DNA of 64,000 bases from Anaerococcus urinomassiliensis (GTDB lineage Bacteria > Bacillota > Clostridia > Tissierellales > Peptoniphilaceae). The DNA lies in NCBI RefSeq assembly GCF_900128425.1, contig NZ_LT635782.1, forward strand, positions 1,185,691 to 1,249,690. Direction: 5' to 3'. A program made the translations under genes and the position numbers. Positions 34,895 to 44,089 of this stretch are shown here, piece by piece. Below the pieces are notes generated by a model. That model made no database searches and had not been told where the DNA came from. It was given only the letters and a program-made list of their open reading frames with translations. Positions within the stretch are counted from its first letter, which is position 1. Every line of letters starts with the position of its first letter.

Positions 34895-37042
34895 TTATGC
34901 TTCAACAGCGTTTCTTCTCTTCATTACGAATGCTAGTCCCATGATTGCAAGACCTGCTACGATAAAGATTAGTGAACCAATACCACCAGTTTGTGGGATT
35001 GTTACTTTCTTGTTTGGTACTTTTTTAGCATTATTTTCAGTATCAGTTGTTTCATATTTAATATCTACATCTTTTGTAGAGTATGAACCTTTTTCAACTT
35101 TAAATTCAACAGGTTCTTGTAATTTAGCATAGTCTTTTGGAGCTGTTTTTTCTTCTAATTTGTAATCACCATATGCAAGACCAGTAATTTCAAATTTACC
35201 ATTTTCATCTGATGTCAATACTACAGCTTCTGCAGGGATATTTCCTTTTTCATCTTTTGCTTTGAATTCGTATTTGTTAGAGTTAGCAAATACTGCTTCA
35301 TTGTAAGCCTTTTGTTTTTCATCAACTAATGCTTTAGCAGTTTTTCCTTCTTCACCTTTTTGTTGTTCTTCAGAAAGTGCATTGTATGCTTCAACAGCTT
35401 TATCTAGTGCATCTTTTGCTGTTTTAACTGCTTCGATATCAGCTGGTGCAGATGGTACTAAGTATTCTCCTGCTGCGTTAGTAACGTAGAATTCAGCTCC
35501 AGCAAGTCTTTCTGTACCTTCTTGGTTTGTTTTTACAAATTTCTTACCACCATTAACAACCTTTGGATTTGTTGGTTTTAATGTTTTTGGATTGTCATTA
35601 TCAATTTTATTTACAATGACAATTTTACCATTTTCATCAACTTTTTGATATTCAGGTTCATAACCTGAAACAGATTCTACTACTCTGTAAGTTTTAGTGT
35701 CATCTAAACCTTCAAAGGTTTCTGTAAATCCTTCTTTATAACCAACTTCTTTTTCTTGAACATCTTTCCAAGATCCATCTTCTTGTTGTTCTTGAAGTGT
35801 AAATACAGCTTTTACATGTCTATCAGCTTCTGTTATTTCTTTTCCATCAGCAGCCCATGATTTTTCTACTGTGATTTTTCCTTCAGAAGGTTTTGTTTCT
35901 GTTGGTTCGTTTTCAAAACCAGGTTTGTTGCTGTAATCAAATGTTACATTATTTTCTTTCACTTGATCTGGTTTAACTGTTCCGTCAAGATGAGCAGAAT
36001 ATGTCAATGTTAGTTCAACTTCACCATTTGCTGCAGCATTTTCTACTTTTGTAAGACCATCTGTTGTAAATACAAGTCTAAATCCTCTATTTGTTTCATA
36101 AAGGTTGTAGTCTGTTCCTTTTACTAAACCTTCAAGACCAGAAATTTCTAAGTCTTTATTATATACAAGACCTTCTTGCATTTGGTCGTCCCAAACTAAT
36201 TTTTTGTATTTAGCTTTTGCTGGGATTTTTGTTTTAACTTCATATGGTATTTTTTTACCAAGTTCTGAAGTTACTTTTTCTTTTTCTTTAGAATAGTTGT
36301 CGTAATTTGCACCAACTGTTTCTTCGGCTCCATCTGCAGATTCTTTTTCTCCAGCTAATTTTGCTTCACCTTTGCCATATTTGAAGTTCTTGTCGATTTG
36401 TGGTTTTTCTTCTGTGTTCTTTGGATATACGTGAGCTTCTTTTACTACACCGTCATTGTTAACTAATGGAAGTGTAATGTCTACTGGAACAGCTTTCATA
36501 TCTGTTAGAGTTTCACCATCTTTACCAACATATGAAGATTCTTCGTGAATTTCTTCAATTAAGAAATCACCTTTAAGACCTTTAGTATTGAATGCAATAC
36601 CTTTATCTTCTGTTTCGCCGGCTAGAAGTTTAACACCTTCTTCTAGTTCAGCGTCTAATGAATCAGCCACGCCATAAACAGGATCTTTTCCTTCTTCTTC
36701 CTTAATTGTTACATATTTTCCTTTGTTTTCTCCGTCATTATATTTGAATGCGAAGTATACGCCTTTTATTTCTTCTGAGCCAGTACCAAAGTAACTTCCG
36801 ATATCTTGGATTTTGTTTCCATTATATTCGGTATCATCTAAACCTTTATGTCCTGGAAATACATCCTTTTTTTCCTTATCTTTTGCATTTAGATTATCTT
36901 TTGATTGAAGAATCTTGTGTAAGGTAACTGTTTCAGTAGTTTCTTCAGCAGCATTAGCGCTTGTGAATGGAGCAACTAGTACACCGATTACCATTGCAAA
37001 AGCTGTTAAGAATGACAAAATTCTATTTGTTGCTTTTTTCAT
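34895..37042 (-). CDS. isopeptide-forming major pilin, IPQTG sorting signal
   Basis: The 715-residue secreted protein has a signal peptide (KKATNRILSFLTAFAMVIG, cut near ANAAEE). The pilin motif EAHVYPKN is near residue 203; its Lys is the likely polymerisation site. CnaB/SpaA domains follow (KKFVKTNQEGTERLAGAEFY). An E-box region reads YGDYKLEEKTAPKDY. The sorting signal IPQTGGIGSLIFI plus a membrane span and KRR tail closes it. It resembles FimA/SpaA backbone pilins polymerised by class C sortases, three of which lie at 46.7-49.6 kb. I chose ATG 37042 because AAAGGAG precedes it. It has its own promoter and a long leader. Confidence 0.93.
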   Translation of the reverse strand: MKKATNRILSFLTAFAMVIGVLVAPFTSANAAEETTETVTLHKILQSKDNLNAKDKEKKDVFPGHKGLDDTEYNGNKIQDIGSYFGTGSEEIKGVYFAFKYNDGENKGKYVTIKEEEGKDPVYGVADSLDAELEEGVKLLAGETEDKGIAFNTKGLKGDFLIEEIHEESSYVGKDGETLTDMKAVPVDITLPLVNNDGVVKEAHVYPKNTEEKPQIDKNFKYGKGEAKLAGEKESADGAEETVGANYDNYSKEKEKVTSELGKKIPYEVKTKIPAKAKYKKLVWDDQMQEGLVYNKDLEISGLEGLVKGTDYNLYETNRGFRLVFTTDGLTKVENAAANGEVELTLTYSAHLDGTVKPDQVKENNVTFDYSNKPGFENEPTETKPSEGKITVEKSWAADGKEITEADRHVKAVFTLQEQQEDGSWKDVQEKEVGYKEGFTETFEGLDDTKTYRVVESVSGYEPEYQKVDENGKIVIVNKIDNDNPKTLKPTNPKVVNGGKKFVKTNQEGTERLAGAEFYVTNAAGEYLVPSAPADIEAVKTAKDALDKAVEAYNALSEEQQKGEEGKTAKALVDEKQKAYNEAVFANSNKYEFKAKDEKGNIPAEAVVLTSDENGKFEITGLAYGDYKLEEKTAPKDYAKLQEPVEFKVEKGSYSTKDVDIKYETTDTENNAKKVPNKKVTIPQTGGIGSLIFIVAGLAIMGLAFVMKRRNAVEA

Positions 37043-37367
37043 TTTGTTTTTTTCTCCTTTGTCTTGTATTTTGCGAAAAAGCAATTTGATACACTTCTTT
37101 TCCCAACGCTATGTGACTTAAGTATCTACGTTATGTAGGCTAGCATTTTCCCGTGAGAAAATATAGTGTATCTAATCTGTTTGATTCTTTTGATAAAACT
37201 TCGAAAATACTTAGAAGAATCGCCAAGTATTTTTTCTAGGGTATCCTAGCTCGATCGGAGTCGATCTTTGAAGAAAGTAATAGGTTGACATTATTCGTTG
37301 ATAAGATTTCAACTACTTGTAACGCGATTACGCACTATAAGTACGCAACAATTACTTTGTTGCCTAT
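37043..37367 (-). other. long 5' leader of the major pilin gene
   Basis: About 320 bases separate the predicted transcription start from the pilin ATG. The leader can form hairpins such as AAAATACTT/AAGTATTTT (37204-37233, 12-base loop) and GATCG/CGATC (37253-37266). No known riboswitch class is recognised. The bases 37397-37524 upstream of the promoter show no gene. Confidence 0.5.
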
Positions 37368-37396
37368 ATTATATATGATTTGAAAATAACATACAA
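37368..37396 (-). promoter_or_regulatory. major pilin promoter
   Basis: On the minus strand TTGTAT (-35, 37391-37396), 17 bases, then TATAAT (-10, 37368-37373) followed by ATAGG. The same -35 box, spacing and TATAATATAGG recur before the second pilin gene at 53113. Confidence 0.72.
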
Positions 37397-37524
37397 TACC
37401 TTTTTGCTCGAATTTAGACATTGTAGGTAAATTGGCCAATATTGATAAAAAATTTGTTGTGATATTGGGCATATTAGTTGATTGTCTAGATATTTCTTTA
37501 GGCTATTTCCTGCTAATCAGATAA

Positions 37525-37559
37525 AACCCCAAAACCTTTTTGGTTGAGGTTTTGGGGTT
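37525..37559 (-). terminator. terminator of the butyrate operon
   Basis: AACCCCAAAACC and GGTTTTGGGGTT form a strong stem 8 bases after the thiolase stop, followed on the minus strand by a short T run. Confidence 0.85.
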
Positions 37560-37567
37560 GTTTGTTA

Positions 37568-38755
37568 TTATGGTCTTTCTACTACTATTGCTGTACCCAT
37601 ACCGCCACCTATACAAAGTGTTGCGATACCTTTTTTAGAGTCTCTCTTTTGCATTTCATATAGTAGGGTTGTGAAGATTCTTGCTCCACTTGCTCCGATT
37701 GGGTGACCGATTGCTATTGCTCCACCGTTTACGTTTACTATGTCTGTGTTTAGACCTAGTTCTTTGATTACTGATAGGGCTTGGGCTGCGAATGCTTCGT
37801 TTGCTTCGATTAGGTCAATGTCTTCTAGTGTTAGGTTAGCTTTTTCTAGTGCTTTTCTTACTGTTGGGATTGGGCCTGTTCCCATGATTGCTGGGTCTAC
37901 ACCTTCTGTTGCATATGATACTATTGTTGCTAGTGGTGTTACGCCTAGTTCTTTGGCTTTTTCTTCGCTCATTACTACTAGTGCTGCTGATCCATCATTT
38001 AGTCCAGATGCGTTTGCTGCTGTTACAGTACCACCATCTCTCTTGAATGCTGGTTTTAGTTTTGAGATACCTTCTGCTGTTACGCCTTCTCTGATGTGTT
38101 CGTCTGTGTCTACTACAGTAACGTTGCCTTTTCTATCTTTTACTTCTACTGGTACGATTTCGTCTTTGAATCTACCTTCAGCACGTGCTTTTTCTGCTCT
38201 ATTTTGGCTTAGTGCTGCTAGTTCGTCTTGTTCTTCTCTTGTTAGGCCAAATTTTTCAGCGATATTTTCTGCTGTCATACCCATGTGGTAGTCATTGAAT
38301 GCATCCCAAAGTCCGTCTTTGATCATTTCATCGACAACTTTTTTGTCTCCCATTCTTGCTCCCCATCTTTCGTTGGTTAGTAAGTATGGTGCGTTTGACA
38401 TTGATTCTGTACCACCTGCTACTACAACATCAGCATCTCCTGCTTTGATCATTTGTGCTGCTAATGATACGCTTCTTAAGCCAGATCCGCATACTATGTT
38501 CAGTGTCATTGCTGGTTTTTCTTTAGGGATTCCTGCTCCTAGAGATACTTGTCTAGCTATGTTTTGGCCTTGGCCTGCTTGTAATACGCAACCAAATACT
38601 GTTTCGTCTACATCTTCTGGTTTGATGCCTGCTCTATTGATAGCTTCTTTTACTGCAGTGATTCCTAAGTCTTTCGCAGATACTGATTTTAGTGATCCAC
38701 CGTATGAACCTACTGGTGTTCTTACTGCGCTTGCTATTACTACTTTTCTTGTCAT
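37568..38755 (-). CDS. thl: acetyl-CoA acetyltransferase (thiolase)
   Basis: The 395-residue thiolase condenses two acetyl-CoA to acetoacetyl-CoA, the first step towards butyrate. The nucleophilic cysteine is in [16 protein letters not shown] (near residue 88). The second active-site set is [31 protein letters not shown] and the C-terminal [13 protein letters not shown]. It is the last gene of a six-gene operon bcd-etfB-etfA-crt-hbd-thl and ends at a strong terminator. Complete and typical in length. Confidence 0.97.
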   Translation of the reverse strand: MTRKVVIASAVRTPVGSYGGSLKSVSAKDLGITAVKEAINRAGIKPEDVDETVFGCVLQAGQGQNIARQVSLGAGIPKEKPAMTLNIVCGSGLRSVSLAAQMIKAGDADVVVAGGTESMSNAPYLLTNERWGARMGDKKVVDEMIKDGLWDAFNDYHMGMTAENIAEKFGLTREEQDELAALSQNRAEKARAEGRFKDEIVPVEVKDRKGNVTVVDTDEHIREGVTAEGISKLKPAFKRDGGTVTAANASGLNDGSAALVVMSEEKAKELGVTPLATIVSYATEGVDPAIMGTGPIPTVRKALEKANLTLEDIDLIEANEAFAAQALSVIKELGLNTDIVNVNGGAIAIGHPIGASGARIFTTLLYEMQKRDSKKGIATLCIGGGMGTAIVVERP

Positions 38756-38782
38756 TATATTTCCTTTCTTTTTATAATTGTC

Positions 38783-39625
38783 TTATTTGCTGTAATCGTA
38801 GAAGCCTTTGCCTGTTTTTCTACCTAGGTCACCAGCTCTAACCATTTGTCTTAGGAGTGGGTTTGGTCTGTATTTGCTATCGCCAAATTCGTTATATAGT
38901 ACTTCCATTATTGCTAGGCATGTATCAAGTCCGATTAAATCTCCTAATGCAAGAGGTCCCATTGGGTGGTTTGCACCAAGTTGCATACCTTTATCGATAT
39001 CTTCAACGCTTGCTAGTCCATCAGCTAGTACGCCAACTGCTTCGTTGATCATTGGGATTAGAAGTCTGTTTACTACAAATCCTGGTCCTTCTTTTACTTC
39101 TATTGGTTGTTTGCCTAGTTTTTCTGCTAGTTCAAATATTGCTTTATTTGTTTCATCAGATGTGTGAAGTCCTCTGATTACTTCAACAAGTTTCATTACT
39201 GGAACTGGGTTGAAGAAGTGCATACCAATTACATTTTCTGGTCTATTGGTTACTGCAGCTATGTCTGTTATTGAAAGTGATGATGTGTTTGATGCAAGGA
39301 TTGCGCCTTCTTTTACAACTTCATCTAATTCTTTGAAGATGTCTTTTTTAAGTTTTGGATTTTCTGTTGCAGCTTCGATTACTACGTCACAGTCTGCCAA
39401 GTCTTTTACTTCTGTTGTGTAAGAGATGTTTTTTAGAGCAGCTTCTTTTTCTTCTTCTGTCATTCTTTCTTTAGAAACTTGTTTAGCGTAAGATTTTTCT
39501 ATTCTTTCTTTTGCTTTTTCTAAGAATTCATCTTTTATATCTCTTACTACTACTTCGTAGCTTTTAGCAGCAGTTTCTACAATACCGCCACCCATGATTC
39601 CTGATCCGATTACACCAATTTTCAT
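38783..39625 (-). CDS. hbd: 3-hydroxybutyryl-CoA dehydrogenase (second copy)
   Basis: The 280-residue NAD-dependent enzyme reduces acetoacetyl-CoA to 3-hydroxybutyryl-CoA. The Rossmann motif is [20 protein letters not shown]. The active site includes [17 protein letters not shown] and [19 protein letters not shown]. It ends [14 protein letters not shown]. It differs enough from the copy at 23.4 kb that the two likely serve separate pathways. It lies between crt and thl with 9- and 27-base gaps. Confidence 0.96.
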   Translation of the reverse strand: MKIGVIGSGIMGGGIVETAAKSYEVVVRDIKDEFLEKAKERIEKSYAKQVSKERMTEEEKEAALKNISYTTEVKDLADCDVVIEAATENPKLKKDIFKELDEVVKEGAILASNTSSLSITDIAAVTNRPENVIGMHFFNPVPVMKLVEVIRGLHTSDETNKAIFELAEKLGKQPIEVKEGPGFVVNRLLIPMINEAVGVLADGLASVEDIDKGMQLGANHPMGPLALGDLIGLDTCLAIMEVLYNEFGDSKYRPNPLLRQMVRAGDLGRKTGKGFYDYSK

Positions 39626-39634
39626 TATTTCCCC

Positions 39635-40414
39635 CTATTTGTTTTGAAACTCTGCTTTTTCTTTGTTGATGAAAGCTTGTGTTCCAATGTTTTTGTCTTC
39701 TGTTGTAAATACTAGGCCAAAGGCATTTTCTTCGATTCTCATAGCATGTTCTATATCTACTTGAGCGCCTGTGTTGATAGCTTCTTTAGATAGTCTAACT
39801 GCTATTGGAGCTTTGCTTGCTATCGTTTCTGCTAGAGTGTTCACTCTTTCTTCTAGTTCTTCTACATCTACTACGTCTTGAACTAGCCCGATTTCTAGAG
39901 CTTTGTCAGCTTTGATGTTTTCTGCTGAGTAGATTAGGTATTTGGCCCAACCTTGTCCTACTAGTCTTTGTAGTCTTTGTGTGCCACCAAAGCCTGGGAT
40001 TAGGCCAAGACCTACTTCTGGTTGACCAAATAGAGCTTTGTTTGATGCTATTCTTATATCACAGCTCATAGCTAGTTCGCAGCCGCCACCTAGAGCAAAG
40101 CCGTTTACTGCTGCTATTACTGGGATTGGTAGAGTTTCAATTTTTCTAAATACTGATAGACCTTTGTTACCGAAAGCCTTTGCTTCTAGTCCACCTAGTT
40201 CAGACATTTCTTTGATGTCTGCTCCAGCTATAAATGATCTGCCTTCACCTGTGATGATTAGAACTCTAAGGTCATTATTAGCCTTGATTTCGTCTAGGCA
40301 TTTGTCAAGCTCGTCTAAAACCTCTGAGTTTAGAGCATTGAGAGCTTTTGGTCTATTCATTGTAATTTTTGCTATATGTCCGTTTACTTCATATTTGATT
40401 GTGTTGTAGTCCAT
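39635..40414 (-). CDS. crt: enoyl-CoA hydratase (crotonase)
   Basis: The 259-residue crotonase converts 3-hydroxybutyryl-CoA to crotonyl-CoA. The oxyanion-hole regions are SFIAGADIKEMSELGGLEAK and AVNGFALGGGCELAMSCDIR, followed by FGQPEVGLGLIPGFGGTQRL with the catalytic glutamates in GGGCELAM and FGQPEVGLG. There is a good AGGAGG site. A 97-base gap from etfA holds an internal promoter, so crt-hbd-thl may also be made separately. Confidence 0.97.
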   Translation of the reverse strand: MDYNTIKYEVNGHIAKITMNRPKALNALNSEVLDELDKCLDEIKANNDLRVLIITGEGRSFIAGADIKEMSELGGLEAKAFGNKGLSVFRKIETLPIPVIAAVNGFALGGGCELAMSCDIRIASNKALFGQPEVGLGLIPGFGGTQRLQRLVGQGWAKYLIYSAENIKADKALEIGLVQDVVDVEELEERVNTLAETIASKAPIAVRLSKEAINTGAQVDIEHAMRIEENAFGLVFTTEDKNIGTQAFINKEKAEFQNK

Positions 40415-40447
40415 GATTATCCTCCAAATTATTTATTTCATATATAC

Positions 40448-40491
40448 ATTGTATGTTTTATGAAAATGTTTTTCAATGATAATTGTTTTCA
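40448..40491 (-). promoter_or_regulatory. internal promoter before crt with Fur-like box
   Basis: On the minus strand TTGAAA (-35, 40471-40476), 17 bases, TACAAT (-10, 40448-40453). Next to the -35 box, 40477-40491 reads TGATAATTGTTTTCA, which fits 12 of 14 arm positions of a TGATAAT-N-ATTATCA Fur/PerR-type box. The box is suggestive only. Confidence 0.5.
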
Positions 40492-40511
40492 ATTTAAATT
40501 GTTTTAGGGGA

Positions 40512-41516
40512 TTATTTTGCAGATTTTGCAAGTTTTATTTTCTTGATTAGTTCTGGGACTACTTCGTTGATATCGCCTATGATTCCAACATCTGCAACGT
40601 TGAAGATGTTTGCATCTGGGTTTTTGTTGATAGCTACGATTAGGTCAGATTCTTCCATACCAGCCAAGTGTTGGATAGCTCCTGAGATTCCTAGGGCAAT
40701 GTATAGGTTTGGTCTTACTGTCTTACCTGTTTGTCCTACTTGACGGTCTTTTTCTAGCCAACCTGCATCTACTACTGCTCTTGATGATGCAACTTCACCT
40801 TCTAGTACTTCTGCTAGTTCATAAGCAAGGTTCATATTCTCTGCTGATCCTATACCACGGCCTACAGCTATTAGTACTTCTGCATCTTCAATCTTGATTT
40901 TTTTCTTATCTTCTTGTTTTTCTTCGATGATTTGAACGTTTACGTCTTCATCTGTTAGTTCTACTTCAAAGTTATGAACTTCGCCTTCTCTAGCTTCGTC
41001 TGGGTCTTGTTTTGGCATTACACCAGGTCTTACTGTTGACATTTGTGGACGAGCTTCTGGTGATTGGATGGTTGCCATTAGGTTACCACCAAAGGTTGGA
41101 CGGGTCATATTTAGTAGGCCAGTTTCTTCGTCTATTTCTAGTTTTGTACAGTCTGCTGTTAGTCCACAGCCAACTCTGGCAGATACTCTTGGTGCTAGGT
41201 CACGGCCTATAGTTGTTGCACCAAATAGTACTACTTCTGGTTTTAGTTCGTTGATGATAGCTACTGTTGCTTTTACATATGGTTCTGTGAGGTATTTTTC
41301 TAACTTGTCATCTTCGTGGTAGTAAACTTCATCAGCACCGTATTTTATCAATTCTTCTGATAGGTTTTGTACTTTCTTACCTATGATTACTGCAATTACT
41401 TTACTTTCTAGATCGTTTGCTAGGTCACGAGCCTTACCAATTAGTTCTAGTGATACATTTTGTAATTGGCCATCTCTTTGTTCGCAAACTACTAATACAT
41501 TTTTATATTCGGACAT
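40512..41516 (-). CDS. etfA: electron-transfer flavoprotein alpha subunit
   Basis: The 334-residue EtfA binds FAD and pairs with EtfB. The N-terminal domain starts YKNVLVVCEQRDGQLQNVS. The FAD domain has GSAENMNLAYELAEVLEGEV, GQTGKTVRPNLYIALGISGA, IQHLAGMEESDLIVAI and NVADVGIIGD. Next to bcd, the pair probably forms the butyryl-CoA dehydrogenase/Etf complex, which in clostridia couples crotonyl-CoA reduction to ferredoxin reduction. Bifurcation is family knowledge, not shown here. Confidence 0.97.
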   Translation of the reverse strand: MSEYKNVLVVCEQRDGQLQNVSLELIGKARDLANDLESKVIAVIIGKKVQNLSEELIKYGADEVYYHEDDKLEKYLTEPYVKATVAIINELKPEVVLFGATTIGRDLAPRVSARVGCGLTADCTKLEIDEETGLLNMTRPTFGGNLMATIQSPEARPQMSTVRPGVMPKQDPDEAREGEVHNFEVELTDEDVNVQIIEEKQEDKKKIKIEDAEVLIAVGRGIGSAENMNLAYELAEVLEGEVASSRAVVDAGWLEKDRQVGQTGKTVRPNLYIALGISGAIQHLAGMEESDLIVAINKNPDANIFNVADVGIIGDINEVVPELIKKIKLAKSAK

Positions 41517-41525
41517 CTTAACTCC

Positions 41526-42311
41526 TTAAATTAAAAACTCTTCGCTTAACTTATCAACTATTAGGCTAGCACCTTCGTCTGCAGGTACATCAAATACTTT
41601 TCCAGCTTGTTTAGCTCCTTTTGTGAAGGATCTTTTTACTCTAGTTGGAGAGCCTTTTAAACCTATGTTGTCTCTATCAACTTCTATATCATCAACAGTC
41701 CAAACTTTTACAACATCTTCTCTGTTGCAGTCGTAAATTCTTGATACTCTCATGTATCTTGGTTGGTTCATTTCACCAAGAGTTGTGATTAGTATTGGAT
41801 AGTTTGCTTTGATAAGTTGGTATCTATCTTCAAATTGTCTTTTTACTGTGATATTAGAAGAGTTTACATCTACTATTTCTTCTACATAAGAAATTGATGG
41901 GATGTGTAAGTGTTCTGCTGTTTGTGGGCCAACTTGTGCTGTATCACCATCTATAGCTTGTCTACCTGCTATAATTAGGTCATATTCTATAGATCCGATA
42001 GCTCCTGATAGAGCTGTTGATGTTGCCCAAGTATCAGCTCCACCAAAGGCTCTGTCTGTTAGTAGGATTACTTCGTCAGCTCCCATAGCGTATGCTTCTT
42101 GTAAAGCTACTGATGCTTGTGGAGGTCCCATTGTTAGTACTGTGATGTGAGCTCCGTTTTGGTCTTTGATTTTTAGTGCTTCTTCAAGTCCTGCCAAGTC
42201 GTCTGGGTTGATGATTGAAGGAAGTCCTTCTCTCATGATTCTTCCAGTTTCTTGGTCGATTTTTACTTCGTTTGTGTCTGGTACTTGTTTGATTAATACT
42301 AATATATTCAC
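41526..42311 (-). CDS. etfB: electron-transfer flavoprotein beta subunit
   Basis: The 261-residue EtfB starts NILVLIKQVPDTNEVKID and contains INPDDLAGLEEALKIKD, VLTMGPPQASVALQEAYAMG and the nucleotide-site DRAFGGADTWATS segment. AGRQAIDGDTAQVGPQTAEH completes the family pattern. It lies between bcd (12-base gap) and etfA (9-base gap), the common order in butyrate producers. The GADTWAT segment resembles that of bifurcating Etf proteins. Confidence 0.97.
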   Translation of the reverse strand: MNILVLIKQVPDTNEVKIDQETGRIMREGLPSIINPDDLAGLEEALKIKDQNGAHITVLTMGPPQASVALQEAYAMGADEVILLTDRAFGGADTWATSTALSGAIGSIEYDLIIAGRQAIDGDTAQVGPQTAEHLHIPSISYVEEIVDVNSSNITVKRQFEDRYQLIKANYPILITTLGEMNQPRYMRVSRIYDCNREDVVKVWTVDDIEVDRDNIGLKGSPTRVKRSFTKGAKQAGKVFDVPADEGASLIVDKLSEEFLI

Positions 42312-42323
42312 AATTAACTCCTA

Positions 42324-43469
42324 TTATCTAAATAAGCTTCCGCTTATTACCATTCTTTGAACTTCTGATGTACCTTCGTAAATTTCTGTGATTTTTGCAT
42401 CGCGCATCATACGTTCTACTGGGTAATCTCTTGTGTAACCATAACCACCGTATAGTTGTACGCATTTGGTTGTTACGTTCATAGCAGTTTCAGCTGCAAA
42501 TAGTTTTGCATGAGCTGCACTTACTGTGTAAGGCATTCCAGCATCTTTGTCGCAAGCTGCTTTGTATACTAGATATTTTGCTGCTTCAATTTGATTTGCT
42601 AGGTTAGCTAATTGGAATTGTGTGTTTTGGAATTTTGCTAAAGGTCTACCAAATTGTTCTCTTTCTTTTACATAGTCTAATGTTTTTTCTAGGGCGCCTT
42701 CTGCAATTCCTAGTGCTTGAGCAGCTACACCAATACGTCCACCGTCAAGAGTTGTCATGGCAACCTTGAATCCCTTACCTTCTTTATCTAGTAAGTTTTC
42801 AACAGGTACTTTGCACTCTTCAAAAATAAGTTCACAAGTTGCAGATCCGTGGATACCCATTTTCTTTTCAGGTAGTCCTATTGTAAATCCAGGGGTGTCT
42901 TTTTCTACTATAAATGCAGAAATTCCGTGTGTTCCCTTTGATTTGTCAGTCATTGCTATAACTATAAATGTATCAGCAATAGTTGCGTTTGTGATAAATA
43001 TTTTTGAACCGTTTAATATGTAATATTTACCATCGTCTGATATATGAGCTGTTGTTTGTTGCATAGATGCGTCTGTACCAGCCATTGGTTCTGTTAGGGC
43101 AAATGCTCCTATATGTTCACCTGTTGCAAGTTTTTTTAGGTATTTTTCTTTTTGTTCTTCTGTACCGTAAGCTTCGATAGGCCATGCACATAATGATGTG
43201 TGAGCTGAAACTATTACTCCAGTAGATGCGCAAGCTTTTGATAATTCCTCTACAGCCATTACATATCCTAGGTAATCTCCACCTTCTCCACCGTATTCTT
43301 TTGGAATTGGAATACCAAAGAATCCTGCGTCTTTTAGCTTTGGTATATTTTCATAAGGTGGTCTTTCTTCTTCGTCAATAGTTGCTGCTAGAGGCTCAAC
43401 TTCACGTACCGCAAAGTCTCTATACATTTCTCTTAGCATTTTATGGGTATTATCTATCGTAAAATCCAT
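42324..43469 (-). CDS. bcd: butyryl-CoA dehydrogenase
   Basis: The 381-residue acyl-CoA dehydrogenase reduces crotonyl-CoA to butyryl-CoA. Supporting segments are LREMYRDFAVREVEPLAA, GAFALTEPMAGTDASMQQT, IGVAAQALGIAEGALEKTLD and VQLYGGYGYTRDYPVERMMR. The catalytic glutamate is in ITEIYEGTSEVQRMVI. Unlike the paralogue at 21.7 kb it ends after this domain. It is first in the butyrate operon, with AAAGGAG before the ATG and a near-perfect promoter 50 bases upstream. Confidence 0.96.
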   Translation of the reverse strand: MDFTIDNTHKMLREMYRDFAVREVEPLAATIDEEERPPYENIPKLKDAGFFGIPIPKEYGGEGGDYLGYVMAVEELSKACASTGVIVSAHTSLCAWPIEAYGTEEQKEKYLKKLATGEHIGAFALTEPMAGTDASMQQTTAHISDDGKYYILNGSKIFITNATIADTFIVIAMTDKSKGTHGISAFIVEKDTPGFTIGLPEKKMGIHGSATCELIFEECKVPVENLLDKEGKGFKVAMTTLDGGRIGVAAQALGIAEGALEKTLDYVKEREQFGRPLAKFQNTQFQLANLANQIEAAKYLVYKAACDKDAGMPYTVSAAHAKLFAAETAMNVTTKCVQLYGGYGYTRDYPVERMMRDAKITEIYEGTSEVQRMVISGSLFR

Positions 43470-43518
43470 ACTTTCTCCTTTAATTAAAAACTATGTTATC
43501 TTTTTAACCTTCATTTGT

Positions 43519-43547
43519 ATTATATAACGCCAAGTACATTTTGTCAA
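43519..43547 (-). promoter_or_regulatory. butyrate operon promoter
   Basis: On the minus strand TTGACA (43542-43547), a 17-base spacer and TATAAT (43519-43524): a perfect consensus, fitting a very strongly expressed central fermentation operon. Confidence 0.9.
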
Positions 43548-43600
43548 AATTTTATTTATATATTTTACTTAAAGCTACCACCTCCATTTTTCCTAAAAAA

Positions 43601-43634
43601 AATCAGACACAAAATAAAGCCCTTGTGTCTGATT
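43601..43634 (-). terminator. terminator of the superoxide reductase gene
   Basis: An 11-bp perfect stem AATCAGACACA/TGTGTCTGATT with a following T run on the minus strand, 15 bases after the stop codon. Confidence 0.9.
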
Positions 43635-43648
43635 CTCTATCATAATAT

Positions 43649-44011
43649 TTAGTTTAATTCAGCTGCGTTTTCCCATAGACCATGGATATTGCAGTAGCTT
43701 AGTGCATAGATTGTACCTTTTTTGTCTGTCTTTAGGATACCTGTTGCACATGGTACTGATAGTACATCGTCTTCTCCATGAGCGTTGAATTCATATGAAG
43801 AAATTTCGATTGGGAATTTGCCATCTTCTGCTTGGAAGAATACTTTGATCCAAGAGATGTGGTGTTCTAGTGTGTTTGGGTGTTCGATTTCAGAGCCAAC
43901 TGCTGCTGTAACTTTGATTTTGCCGTCTTCACATTTTTCGATTTTGATTTCTGGTACGTGTTTTTCACTTGCCCAATCGCCAGTTTGTACTGTTTCAGTT
44001 AATTTTGTCAT
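43649..44011 (-). CDS. superoxide reductase, class II (neelaredoxin type)
   Basis: The 120-residue protein reduces superoxide to peroxide at a mononuclear Fe(His)4(Cys) site. Ligands are visible: EKHVPEIKI, HPNTLEHHISWIKVFF and CNIHGLW (Cys and last His). The N-terminal desulforedoxin domain of class I enzymes is absent. This suits an anaerobe that meets oxygen. It has its own promoter and terminator between hisS and the butyrate operon, so it is a single-gene unit. Confidence 0.95.
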   Translation of the reverse strand: MTKLTETVQTGDWASEKHVPEIKIEKCEDGKIKVTAAVGSEIEHPNTLEHHISWIKVFFQAEDGKFPIEISSYEFNAHGEDDVLSVPCATGILKTDKKGTIYALSYCNIHGLWENAAELN

Positions 44012-44060
44012 AATGACCTCCGTAAATTTTTCTTATTAATTGCTAGTTTTACCTACTAAT

Positions 44061-44089
44061 AGTATAGCAGTATTTTGCTATGAAATCAA
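44061..44089 (-). promoter_or_regulatory. superoxide reductase promoter
   Basis: On the minus strand TTGATT (44084-44089), 17 bases, then TATACT (44061-44066). The -35 box overlaps the end of hisS. Confidence 0.7.

Noticed and set aside
37043..37367. c-di-GMP or other known riboswitch before the pilin
   Set aside because: No GEMM-type or other recognised conserved core was found; only generic hairpins are visible.
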